This document shows positions 37,246 to 44,250 of a stretch of 64,000 nucleotides of DNA, in pieces (positions within the stretch are counted from its first letter, which is position 1; each line of letters begins with the position of its first letter). The translations under genes and the position numbers were made by a program. This DNA comes from Betaproteobacteria bacterium (lineage in GTDB: Bacteria > Pseudomonadota > Gammaproteobacteria > Burkholderiales > Burkholderiaceae_C): contig JADIZZ010000007.1 of NCBI GenBank assembly GCA_016704535.1, forward strand, positions 1-64,000. The letters run 5' to 3'. The notes below the pieces were generated by a model. It worked only from the letters and a program-made list of their open reading frames with translations, searched no databases and was not told where the DNA came from.

Positions 37246-38138
37246 CTTCTGGCGTCCAGCTCGCGGTGGCGGACGAGTGTGGCGTAACGGGTATCGAAGC
37301 GCCGCGCCAGCCATTCCGCGCCGTATACGGAGCGGTGCTGCCCGCCGGTGCAGCCCAGGGCCACGGTCAGGTAGCTGCGCTGGTCGTCCTCGAACGCCGG
37401 CAGCCAGCGCTGCAGGAAGGTCTGGATCTGTTCGAGCATCTCCACCGCTTCGGGCTGGGCTTCGAGGTAGGCGGCCACAGGCGCGTCACGCCCGGTCAGT
37501 GGCCGCAGTTCGCGGATGTAGAACGGGTTGGGCAGCACGCGCATGTCGAACACGTAGTCGGCGTCCAGCGGTACCCCATGCTTGAAAGCGAAGCTCTCGA
37601 ACACCAGTGTCAGTGCGGCCTCGCGCGCGCCCACCAGCGACCGCACCCAGCTGCGCAGAAGCGCCGGGCGCAGCTGGCTGGTGTCGATGACGGTGGAGAT
37701 CTCGCGCAAGTCCGACAGCAGCTGGCGTTCGAGTTCGATGGCTTCGATCAGTGCGCGCGCGTTGTCGGTGTCGGATGGTGCAGTCAGCGGATGCGGCCGG
37801 CGTGTCTCGGAGTAGCGACGCAGCAGCGCGTCGGTGCTGGCGTCGAGGAAGATGGGGTGGATGCGCAGGCCCTCGTCTCGAAGTTGCTGGATCAGCGGCA
37901 CCAGTTGCGGCAGCGACGACGCGGTGCGCACGTCTACCGCTGCGGCCACACGCGTGGTGTAGCGCTCGTGCTCCAGGCGGATGAAGTCGCGCAGCAGCTC
38001 GGGAGGCAGGTTGTCGACGCAGAAATAGCCTGCGTCTTCCAGCGCATGCAGCGCGACCGACTTGCCCGAACCCGAGATGCCCGTGACGAGGATCACCTCG
38101 TCGCGGTGTACACCGTCGAACGCTGCCCACTCGCTCAT
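37242..38138 (-). CDS. rapZ: RNase adapter protein RapZ
   Basis: P-loop protein of 298 residues that in E. coli guides RNase E to GlmZ and so controls GlmS. Walker A is GISGSGKS (20-27), followed by ALEDAGYFCVDNLPPELL. The C-terminal domain holds FKHGVPLDADYVFDMR, RYVP-like NPFYIRELRPLTG and the GCTGGQHRSVYGAEW motif. It overlaps recN by 4 nt and the LON gene by 4 nt. hprK or ptsN are not adjacent here. Confidence 0.95.
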   Translation of the reverse strand: MSEWAAFDGVHRDEVILVTGISGSGKSVALHALEDAGYFCVDNLPPELLRDFIRLEHERYTTRVAAAVDVRTASSLPQLVPLIQQLRDEGLRIHPIFLDASTDALLRRYSETRRPHPLTAPSDTDNARALIEAIELERQLLSDLREISTVIDTSQLRPALLRSWVRSLVGAREAALTLVFESFAFKHGVPLDADYVFDMRVLPNPFYIRELRPLTGRDAPVAAYLEAQPEAVEMLEQIQTFLQRWLPAFEDDQRSYLTVALGCTGGQHRSVYGAEWLARRFDTRYATLVRHRELDARS

Positions 38139-39886
38139 TGATGCCCCTCGGCCGAAGGGTAGGTCGGCCGATCCCCCGAGGCAATGCCGGCCGGCTTGGG
38201 TGCAGCCCGACGCTCGTCCGGCGTGTTTGCCGTCTGTGCCAACAGCGCCTGCGCATGTGCCGTGCCGGACAGACGTTCGCCGCCCAGCATGCGCGCCACC
38301 TCGGCCACGCGTGCCTCACCTTCGACGGGCTGGATGTCGGAAAGTGTCTGCAGGCCCTTGAGCGCCTTGCTGACGACGAAGTGGCGGTCTGCGCAGGCGG
38401 CCACCTGGGCGAGGTGGGTGACGGCCAGCACCTGGGTGTCACCGGCCTGCACGCGGCCCAGCTGTTTCATCAGCCGGCCTACGCTGTCGGCCACCGTGCC
38501 GCCTACGCCGGCGTCGATCTCGTCGAAGATCAGCGTCGGCACCGAGCCCCCTGAGGTGCCCTGCGCGGTGGTCACGGCGATGGCGAGTGCGAGCCGTGAC
38601 AGTTCTCCGCCCGAGGCCACCTTGGCCAACGGGCGCGGCGTGCTGCCGGCGTGGCCGGCGACCCGGAACTCGGCGGCTTCCAGCCCGAAGGCCTGGGGTT
38701 CGTCCTGCGGCAGCAACGCCACTTCGAAACGCCCGCCGGCCATGCCCAGCTGCTGCATCGTGGCGGTAACGGCGGTGCCGAGCTTGGGCGTGACCTTCTT
38801 GCGCAGTGCCGACACGCGTTGTGCTTCCTGGCGCCAGAGGGCCTCGGCAGCGGCGACGGCGGCCTCCAGCGCGTCGAGGTCGGCCGCCGCATCCAGTGCC
38901 TTCAGCTCGCCCTGCCAGCCGGCCAGCAGCGAGGGCAGGTCGGCGGGTGGGCGCCGGTAGCGCCGCGACTGCGAGACCCAGGCGCCGATGCGGCTGTCCA
39001 GCTCGGCCAGTCGCTCCGGGTCGGGTTCGCTGCGGCCAAGGTAGGCATGCAAAGTGTGCGCGGCGTCTTCCAGCTGCGCCTGCGCGCTGCGCAGCACTTC
39101 GGCCACGGCGTCGAGTTCGGGGTCGTAACGCAGCACCTCGTCCAATGCGTCGGTGGCACGTGCGGTCAGCGCCGTGGCGCCAGGTTCGTCTTCGGTCAGC
39201 GCGTTCAGCGCAGCGCGCGCGCCGTCGAGCAAGGCCTGGCCATGCGCCAGTCGCTGGTGCTCGGTATTGAGCGCTTCCCACTCGCCCTCGGCGGGCGAGA
39301 GCTTGAGCAGCTCAGCGATCTGCCAGGCCAGCCGTTCGCGTTCCCGCTCCAGGGTGTCGCGCCGCCCGCGTGCATCGTGAAGTTGCGCCTGTGCCTGGCG
39401 CCACTCGGCCCAGGCGGCCGTCAGCGCGGCAGTGTCGATACCTGCCTGGACGTCGAGCAGCGCACGCACGGCGGCGGGGCGCGTCAGGCTCTGCCAGGCA
39501 TGCTGGCCGTGGATGTCGACGAGCCACTCAGCCGCCTCGCGCAGCTGCGCCACGGTGGCCGGGCTGCCGTTGATCCACGCCCTGCTCTTGCCCTGCGTGT
39601 CGACAGTGCGGCGCAACAACAGTGTGCCGTCGCTGTCGAAGCCGGCTTCGGCCAGCCACGGCGCCAGCAACGCCGGGCTGTCGAACTCGGCGCTGACTTC
39701 GGCCCGCGTCGCGCCCTCGCGCACCAGCACTGCATCGGCGCGCTGGCCCAGGGCCAGTTGCAGCGCGTCGATCAGGATGGACTTGCCCGCGCCCGTCTCT
39801 CCCGTCAGTACGGTGAAGCCCGGACCGAGTTCCAGCTCGAGCTCGGCGACGATGACCACGTCGCGCAGGACGAGGCGGCGGAGCAT
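38135..39886 (-). CDS. recN: DNA repair protein RecN
   Basis: SMC-like ATPase for double-strand break repair. The start is placed at the ATG at 39886 (MLRRLVLRDVVIV), 2 bp after the nadK stop, giving 583 residues. Walker A GETGAGKS is at about 29-36, a long coiled-coil middle region follows, then the signature ASGGELSRLALA and Walker B TLIFDEIDAGVGG. The C-terminal 40 residues are Pro/Ala-rich. Confidence 0.95.
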   Translation of the reverse strand: MLRRLVLRDVVIVAELELELGPGFTVLTGETGAGKSILIDALQLALGQRADAVLVREGATRAEVSAEFDSPALLAPWLAEAGFDSDGTLLLRRTVDTQGKSRAWINGSPATVAQLREAAEWLVDIHGQHAWQSLTRPAAVRALLDVQAGIDTAALTAAWAEWRQAQAQLHDARGRRDTLERERERLAWQIAELLKLSPAEGEWEALNTEHQRLAHGQALLDGARAALNALTEDEPGATALTARATDALDEVLRYDPELDAVAEVLRSAQAQLEDAAHTLHAYLGRSEPDPERLAELDSRIGAWVSQSRRYRRPPADLPSLLAGWQGELKALDAAADLDALEAAVAAAEALWRQEAQRVSALRKKVTPKLGTAVTATMQQLGMAGGRFEVALLPQDEPQAFGLEAAEFRVAGHAGSTPRPLAKVASGGELSRLALAIAVTTAQGTSGGSVPTLIFDEIDAGVGGTVADSVGRLMKQLGRVQAGDTQVLAVTHLAQVAACADRHFVVSKALKGLQTLSDIQPVEGEARVAEVARMLGGERLSGTAHAQALLAQTANTPDERRAAPKPAGIASGDRPTYPSAEGHQ

Positions 39887-39888
39887 CC

Positions 39889-40773
39889 CTACACCACACC
39901 CTCGTACCAGCGAAGCTTGCGCCGAAGCGTGGCGTAGTAGCTCCACCCGAGTGGGTGCAGGAAGCGCACCTTGAAGGCCGAGCGCCGCACGCGCACCTGG
40001 TCGCCGACCATCAGGCTGGCCAACGTATGCATGTCGAAGTTGGCCGAGATGTCCTTGCCCGAAACGATGCCGACATGCACCTCGCCGCGGTCGGGCAGCA
40101 CGATGGGGCGGTTGCTCAGCGTGTGGCTGGCGATGGGCACCACCACCCAGCCCGCGATGCCGGGGTGCACGATGGGCCCGCCGGCCGACAGTGCATAGGC
40201 CGTGCTGCCCGTGGGTGTGCCCACGATGAGGCCATCGGCGCGGATGTTGGCGACGAACTCGCCGTCCACGTCGACGCGCACTTCCACCATGCTGGCGGTG
40301 GCGCCGCGGCTGACGACCACGTCATTCAGCGACAGCCCTTCGAAGATGCGGTCGCCGTCGCGCCAGACATCGCCTTCGAGCATCGTGCGCTGCTCTTCTT
40401 CGTAATCGCCGGCGACGATGGGCGCCAGCGCTTCCATGTGCTGGCCCATCGGGATGTCGGTGATGAAACCCAGCCGGCCCTGGTTGATGCCCACCAGCGG
40501 CAGGTTCCAGCGCGCCAACTCGCGTGCGATGCCCAGCATGGTGCCGTCGCCACCCACCACCACCGCAAAGTCGCAGCGCTCGCCCATCTGCCGTGGCGAC
40601 AAGGCTTCGAAATCGGTCACACCGGTTGCTGCGGCTGTGTCACGCTCGAAGCTGACCTCCAAGCCCTTGCCCACCAGGAAATGGGCGATCTCCTCCAGCG
40701 CTGGCCGAATGCCGCGCGCCTGATACTTGCCCACGATGGCGGCATGTCGAAAGCCTGAAGGCATGCGGCGCAT
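39889..40773 (-). CDS. nadK: NAD kinase
   Basis: Phosphorylates NAD to NADP. The 294 residues show the GGDG motif (74-77), GINQGRLGFITDI, LNDVVVSRG and the conserved DGLIVGTPTGSTAYALSAGGP loop. Start at the ATG at 40773. It is upstream of recN and divergent from hrcA, the standard arrangement in betaproteobacteria. Confidence 0.95.
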   Translation of the reverse strand: MRRMPSGFRHAAIVGKYQARGIRPALEEIAHFLVGKGLEVSFERDTAAATGVTDFEALSPRQMGERCDFAVVVGGDGTMLGIARELARWNLPLVGINQGRLGFITDIPMGQHMEALAPIVAGDYEEEQRTMLEGDVWRDGDRIFEGLSLNDVVVSRGATASMVEVRVDVDGEFVANIRADGLIVGTPTGSTAYALSAGGPIVHPGIAGWVVVPIASHTLSNRPIVLPDRGEVHVGIVSGKDISANFDMHTLASLMVGDQVRVRRSAFKVRFLHPLGWSYYATLRRKLRWYEGVV

Positions 40774-40845
40774 TACACCATAGGGCCCCGCGGCGGCGGG
40801 GGGTCCGCAGCGTGGTTCCTCAGCCGCCTAAATACAATTCGAACC

Positions 40846-41883
40846 ATGCTCGACGACCGTGCCCGCATCCTGCTGAAAGCGCTGGTGGAGCGTTACATCG
40901 CCGACGGTACGCCGGTGGGCAGCCGCACGCTGTCGCGCACCTCGGGGCTCGACCTGTCGCCGGCCACCATCCGCAACGTCATGGCCGACCTGGAAGAACT
41001 CGGCCTCATTGCCAGCCCGCACACCAGCGCCGGCCGCGTGCCCACTGCGCGCGGCTACCGCCTCTTTGTCGACACCATGCTCACCGCGCGGCCGTTTTCA
41101 ATGGACGACCTGTCGCACGCGCCCCCCGACGTCGTTGCTGCCAGCGGCCAGCTGCACCCCGACCAGCCGCAGCGTGTCATCGCGCAGGCCGCCAGCCTGC
41201 TGTCCAGCCTGAGTCACTTCGTCGGCGTGGTGACGGCGCCGCGCAAGGCCAGCGTCTTCCACCACATCGAGTTCCTGCGCCTGGGCGACAAGCGCGTGCT
41301 CGTCATCCTGGTGGCGCCCGACGGCGACGTGCAGAACCGCGTCATCTTCACCGCGCGCGACCACACGCAGGGTGAACTGGTGGAGGCCACCAACTTTCTC
41401 AACGCCCACTATGCCGGGTTGACCATCGAGGAAGTGCGCGAACGCCTCAAACGCGAAATCGACGCGCTGCGCGGCGAGATCGCGGCGCTGATGCAGGCCG
41501 CCGTGCAGGCCGGCAGCGAGGTGCTGGCCGAGGCTACGGACAACGTCATCGTCTCGGGCGAGCGCAACCTGCTCACGGTGCAGGACTTCGGCAATGACAT
41601 GAAGGGCCTGCGGCGGCTGTTCGACGTCTTCGAGCAGAAGACCGAGCTGATGCGCCTGCTGGAAGTGAGCAGCCGCGCCGAGGGCGTGCGCATCTACATC
41701 GGCGGTGAGAGCCACGTCGTGCCCTTCGAGGAATTGAGCGTAGTCACCGCGCCCTACGAAGTGGATGGCCGCATCGTCGGCACCCTGGGCGTCATCGGCC
41801 CCACGCGCATGGCCTACGACCGCATGATCCAGATCGTGGACATCACCTCGCGGCTGGTGGGCAACGCGCTGTCGGCGAAGTAG
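40846..41883 (+). CDS. hrcA: Heat-inducible transcription repressor HrcA
   Basis: Represses heat-shock operons through CIRCE elements. The 345 residues begin MLDDRARILLKALVERYI; the winged helix contains GSRTLSRTSGLDLSPATIRNVM and HTSAGRVPTARGYR. The C-terminal GAF-like domain ends DITSRLVGNALSAK. A TACAAT box lies just upstream. No clear CIRCE inverted repeat was seen before this gene. Confidence 0.94.
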   Translation: MLDDRARILLKALVERYIADGTPVGSRTLSRTSGLDLSPATIRNVMADLEELGLIASPHTSAGRVPTARGYRLFVDTMLTARPFSMDDLSHAPPDVVAASGQLHPDQPQRVIAQAASLLSSLSHFVGVVTAPRKASVFHHIEFLRLGDKRVLVILVAPDGDVQNRVIFTARDHTQGELVEATNFLNAHYAGLTIEEVRERLKREIDALRGEIAALMQAAVQAGSEVLAEATDNVIVSGERNLLTVQDFGNDMKGLRRLFDVFEQKTELMRLLEVSSRAEGVRIYIGGESHVVPFEELSVVTAPYEVDGRIVGTLGVIGPTRMAYDRMIQIVDITSRLVGNALSAK

Positions 41884-41939
41884 CTGCGGCGTGCGCGGCC
41901 AGCCATGTCGCGCGACCTAGAATCCAGGCCTCCAACCGG

Positions 41940-42016
41940 GGGCCGTTAGCTCAGTTGGTCAGAGCAGAGGACTCATAATCCTTTGGTCGTTGGTTCAAGT
42001 CCAACACGGCCTACCA
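41940..42016 (+). tRNA. tRNA with CAT anticodon, probably tRNA-Ile2
   Basis: A 77-nt cloverleaf with encoded CCA (42014-42016). The acceptor GGGCCGT pairs with ACGGCCT. The anticodon stem GGACT/ATCC region encloses CTCATAA with CAT at 41974-41976. The variable loop and T-arm (TTGGTCG, GTTGGTTCAAGTCCAAC) resemble bacterial tRNA-Ile2, whose C34 becomes lysidine, more than elongator tRNA-Met. An integrase gene follows, so this tRNA is the likely attachment site. Confidence 0.93.
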
Positions 42017-42047
42017 AACAAAGCTCCGCAAGGGGCCGATAGTGAAC

Positions 42048-42080
42048 AAAACATCAAGTAAATCAACTACTTGATGTTTT
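42048..42080. repeat. Perfect 13-bp inverted repeat between tRNA and integrase
   Basis: AAAACATCAAGTA (42048-42060) and its exact complement TACTTGATGTTTT (42068-42080) are separated by 7 nt. It can act as a terminator in either direction or as a protein-binding site of the integrated element. Confidence 0.75.
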
Positions 42081-42099
42081 CCTCGTGTCCACATGCGAC

Positions 42100-42187
42100 C
42101 GGGTAAGGCCTCTTCCACCCACGCATTTGTCGGGTAACATTCAGGGTAACCAACCCCACGTGGCCGCAGGCTGCGAAGAGTTACCCG
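42100..42187. promoter_or_regulatory. Repeated GGGTAA motifs upstream of the integrase, possible arm-type Int or regulator sites
   Basis: CGGGTAA occurs at 42100-42106 and 42131-42137, AGGGTAA at 42143-42149, and an inverted TTACCCG at 42181-42187, two bases before the integrase ATG. Evenly repeated short sites beside attL are typical of integrase arm sites or of autoregulatory operators. Confidence 0.5.
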
Positions 42188-42189
42188 GC

Positions 42190-43503
42190 ATGGCGACCAC
42201 TGGCACCCTCTCGGAAAAGGCGATCAAGTCCGCGATCAAGGCCGCCGCCGCGGCGGGCAAGCCCAAGCGCATCAGCGATGGCGGTGGGCTTTACTTCGAG
42301 GCGCGTCCGACCGGCGCGGGCTGGTGGCGCCTGCGCTACTGGAGCGGCGGCAAGGAGGGCATGCTGAGCCTCGGCATCTACCCCGACGTGCCGCTGAAGC
42401 TGGCGCGTGAACGGCGCGACGAAGCCCGCGGCAGGCTCGCCGCCGGCACCAATCCCAGCGACGCTCGCAAGGCCGACAAGACCGCCCGTGTATTGCAGGC
42501 CGAGGCCGAACGACTGGCTGCGGCGGGTCTGCCGGGGCCTGGCACGTTTGAACATGCGGCACGCCAGTGGCACGCCCGCATGGCCCCGAACTGGTCACCC
42601 GCGCACGCCGGCAAGATGCTGGCATTGCTGGAGAATGACCTGCTCCCGTACATCGGCACGGCGCGACTGATTGAACTGACGGCGCCAGAGCTGCTGAAGC
42701 ACGCGCGGCGGGTCGAGGCACGAGGCGCGGTGGAGACGGCCTATCGAGCCCTGGGGGTCGCCGGTGCCGTTTTCCGGTACGGCGTACAGCACGGCTACTG
42801 CAACAGCGATCCGACGCGCGACCTGAAGGGCGCGATCGTGTTGCCGGTGACCAAGCACAGGACGGCACTGACGGACCCCGTGCGCGTGGGCGAACTCATG
42901 CGCGCCATCGACGGCTACCAGGGCACACCCGTCGTGCGGGCCGCGTTGGCGTTGGCGCCGCTGGTCTTCTTGCGCCCCGGCGAGCTGCGTCACGCTGAAT
43001 GGGCTGAATTCGATCTTGAGGGGGCCACCTGGACCGTGCCGGCCGCAAGGATGAAGGGCCGCTTGAAGGCGAAGCTGACTGGCGCGCCGCACACCGTGCC
43101 GCTTGCGCCGCAGGCGGTGGCCATACTCAAGGATCTGAAACCGCTGACGGGACGCGGCAGGTTCGTGTTCCCAAGCCCACTGACTGCGGAACGGCCGCTG
43201 TCGGACAACGGCGTGCTGTCGGCGCTGCGGCGCATGGGTTTCGCCAAGGACGAGATGACCGGCCACGGCTTTCGCGCGATGGCCCGCACGATCCTTGCCG
43301 AGCGGCTGGGCGTTGCGCCGGAAGTGATCGAGGCCCAGTTGGCGCACCGCGTGCCCGATGCGCTGGGCCGGGCCTATAACCGCACCCTGTTCCTGGAGCA
43401 GCGGCGCGACATGATGTGCAGGTGGGCGGACTACTTGGACCAACTCCGACTTGATGTCGGCGCTCGGGTTGAGCCCCGCAAGGGCAAACGAGCAACCGCA
43501 TAG
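42190..43503 (+). CDS. P4-type tyrosine recombinase / integrase
   Basis: Site-specific integrase of 437 residues, start at the ATG at 42190 (MATTGTLSEKAIK). The N-terminal DUF4102-type arm-binding domain contains ISDGGGLYFEARPTGAGWWR and SLGIYPDVPLKLARERRDEA. Catalytic residues of the C-terminal domain: Arg262 in LRPGELRH, His359 and Arg362 in GHGFR, His386 in QLAHRV, and nucleophile Tyr396 in AYNRTLF. It lies 174 bp from the tRNA 3' end and points away from it, as in P4-like islands. All catalytic residues are present, so it may be active. Confidence 0.94.
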   Translation: MATTGTLSEKAIKSAIKAAAAAGKPKRISDGGGLYFEARPTGAGWWRLRYWSGGKEGMLSLGIYPDVPLKLARERRDEARGRLAAGTNPSDARKADKTARVLQAEAERLAAAGLPGPGTFEHAARQWHARMAPNWSPAHAGKMLALLENDLLPYIGTARLIELTAPELLKHARRVEARGAVETAYRALGVAGAVFRYGVQHGYCNSDPTRDLKGAIVLPVTKHRTALTDPVRVGELMRAIDGYQGTPVVRAALALAPLVFLRPGELRHAEWAEFDLEGATWTVPAARMKGRLKAKLTGAPHTVPLAPQAVAILKDLKPLTGRGRFVFPSPLTAERPLSDNGVLSALRRMGFAKDEMTGHGFRAMARTILAERLGVAPEVIEAQLAHRVPDALGRAYNRTLFLEQRRDMMCRWADYLDQLRLDVGARVEPRKGKRATA

Positions 43504-43570
43504 AGCCTATTGCGCTCGCTTCCGACCAGTGCTAAATTGAGCTCTGGAAACTTGCGTCTAAAAATCGGTG

Positions 43571-43594
43571 GCCCGCATCTCTGCGGGCTTTTTG
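43571..43594 (+). terminator. Rho-independent terminator after the integrase gene
   Basis: GCCCGCA-TCTC-TGCGGGC is a perfect 7-bp stem followed by TTTTTGCTTT, 67 bp after the integrase stop. Confidence 0.85.
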
Positions 43595-43628
43595 CTTTCT
43601 AAGACCAAGACTTCGTCGTCCCCCTGTT

Positions 43629-43670
43629 GGCCCGCCCGGATACCACGTCCCGGCGGGCCTTTCTGTTTCT
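43629..43670 (+). terminator. Second hairpin with T-rich tail, upstream of the AlpA-like gene
   Basis: GGCCCGCC (43629-43636) and GGCGGGCC (43652-43659) form an 8-bp stem with a 15-nt loop, followed by TTTCTGTTTCT. It may terminate read-through or attenuate the AlpA-like gene that starts at 43682. Confidence 0.55.
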
Positions 43671-43681
43671 GGAGTTCGAGC

Positions 43682-44020
43682 ATGCATTCGTCGCCAACTT
43701 CAAGACCTTCGATGCCGGCGGCCCACGCCGAGATCGCGCTTGTCGACATCCATGACCTGACCGCGCTGACACGCATGTCGAGGTCCTGGATTCACAGCGA
43801 GGTTCGCGCCGGCCGCTTCCCGCAGCCAGTTATCCGGGCGCCGCGCTGCACCCGCTGGCTATTAGCCCACGTCTCCAGCTGGATTACGGCGCGAGTTGAG
43901 CAGACCGCAGCTGACACGGAGTCAACTGAGCGTGTGCTGGCACAGGCCAAGAAGGCCAGTGATGCTGCGAAAGCGCAACGGACGAAGCTGGCGGCCAACG
44001 CCAGAGCGCGGCACCAATGA
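43682..44020 (+). CDS. AlpA-like phage/island transcriptional regulator
   Basis: Protein of 112 residues. The start is chosen at the ATG at 43682 after a GGAG Shine-Dalgarno, because the longer frame crosses two hairpins. The MerR-like helix-turn-helix typical of AlpA is visible: LVDIHDLTALTRMSRSWIHSEVRAG is split over about residues 23-47, then RFPQPVI and WLLAHVSSWI. The C-terminus is an Ala/Lys-rich helix. AlpA relatives activate excision genes or act as excisionases in P4-like elements. Its stop overlaps the next start (ATGA). Confidence 0.85.
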   Translation: MHSSPTSRPSMPAAHAEIALVDIHDLTALTRMSRSWIHSEVRAGRFPQPVIRAPRCTRWLLAHVSSWITARVEQTAADTESTERVLAQAKKASDAAKAQRTKLAANARARHQ

Positions 44021-44250
44021 GCGGGGCTAGAGAAATGCGTGGCCGCTTCGTTGACCGCGCCATGAAGGCCGCTAATGAGGCAGCCATTGCCGATGCGATC
44101 CCTGTGGTCACGCCGATCGAACCTGAGCTTGCCGCAGCACCGGCACAAGACGAAGCCCGCGACGCCGGTGGCGGCACGGATTTCACGAAACCGCAAGAAG
44201 AGAGCCAAGTAGCCATCGGCGCTCTCGGCGCGTTTCCGAGGAATTCGTGA
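44017..44250 (+). CDS. Small hypothetical protein of the integrative element
   Basis: Protein of 77 residues, coupled by 4-nt overlaps both to the AlpA-like gene and to the Rep gene. It begins MSGAREMRGRFVDRAM; the rest is Ala/Glu/Pro-rich with no recognised domain. The tight coupling supports a real gene. Function unknown. Confidence 0.6.
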   Translation: MSGAREMRGRFVDRAMKAANEAAIADAIPVVTPIEPELAAAPAQDEARDAGGGTDFTKPQEESQVAIGALGAFPRNS

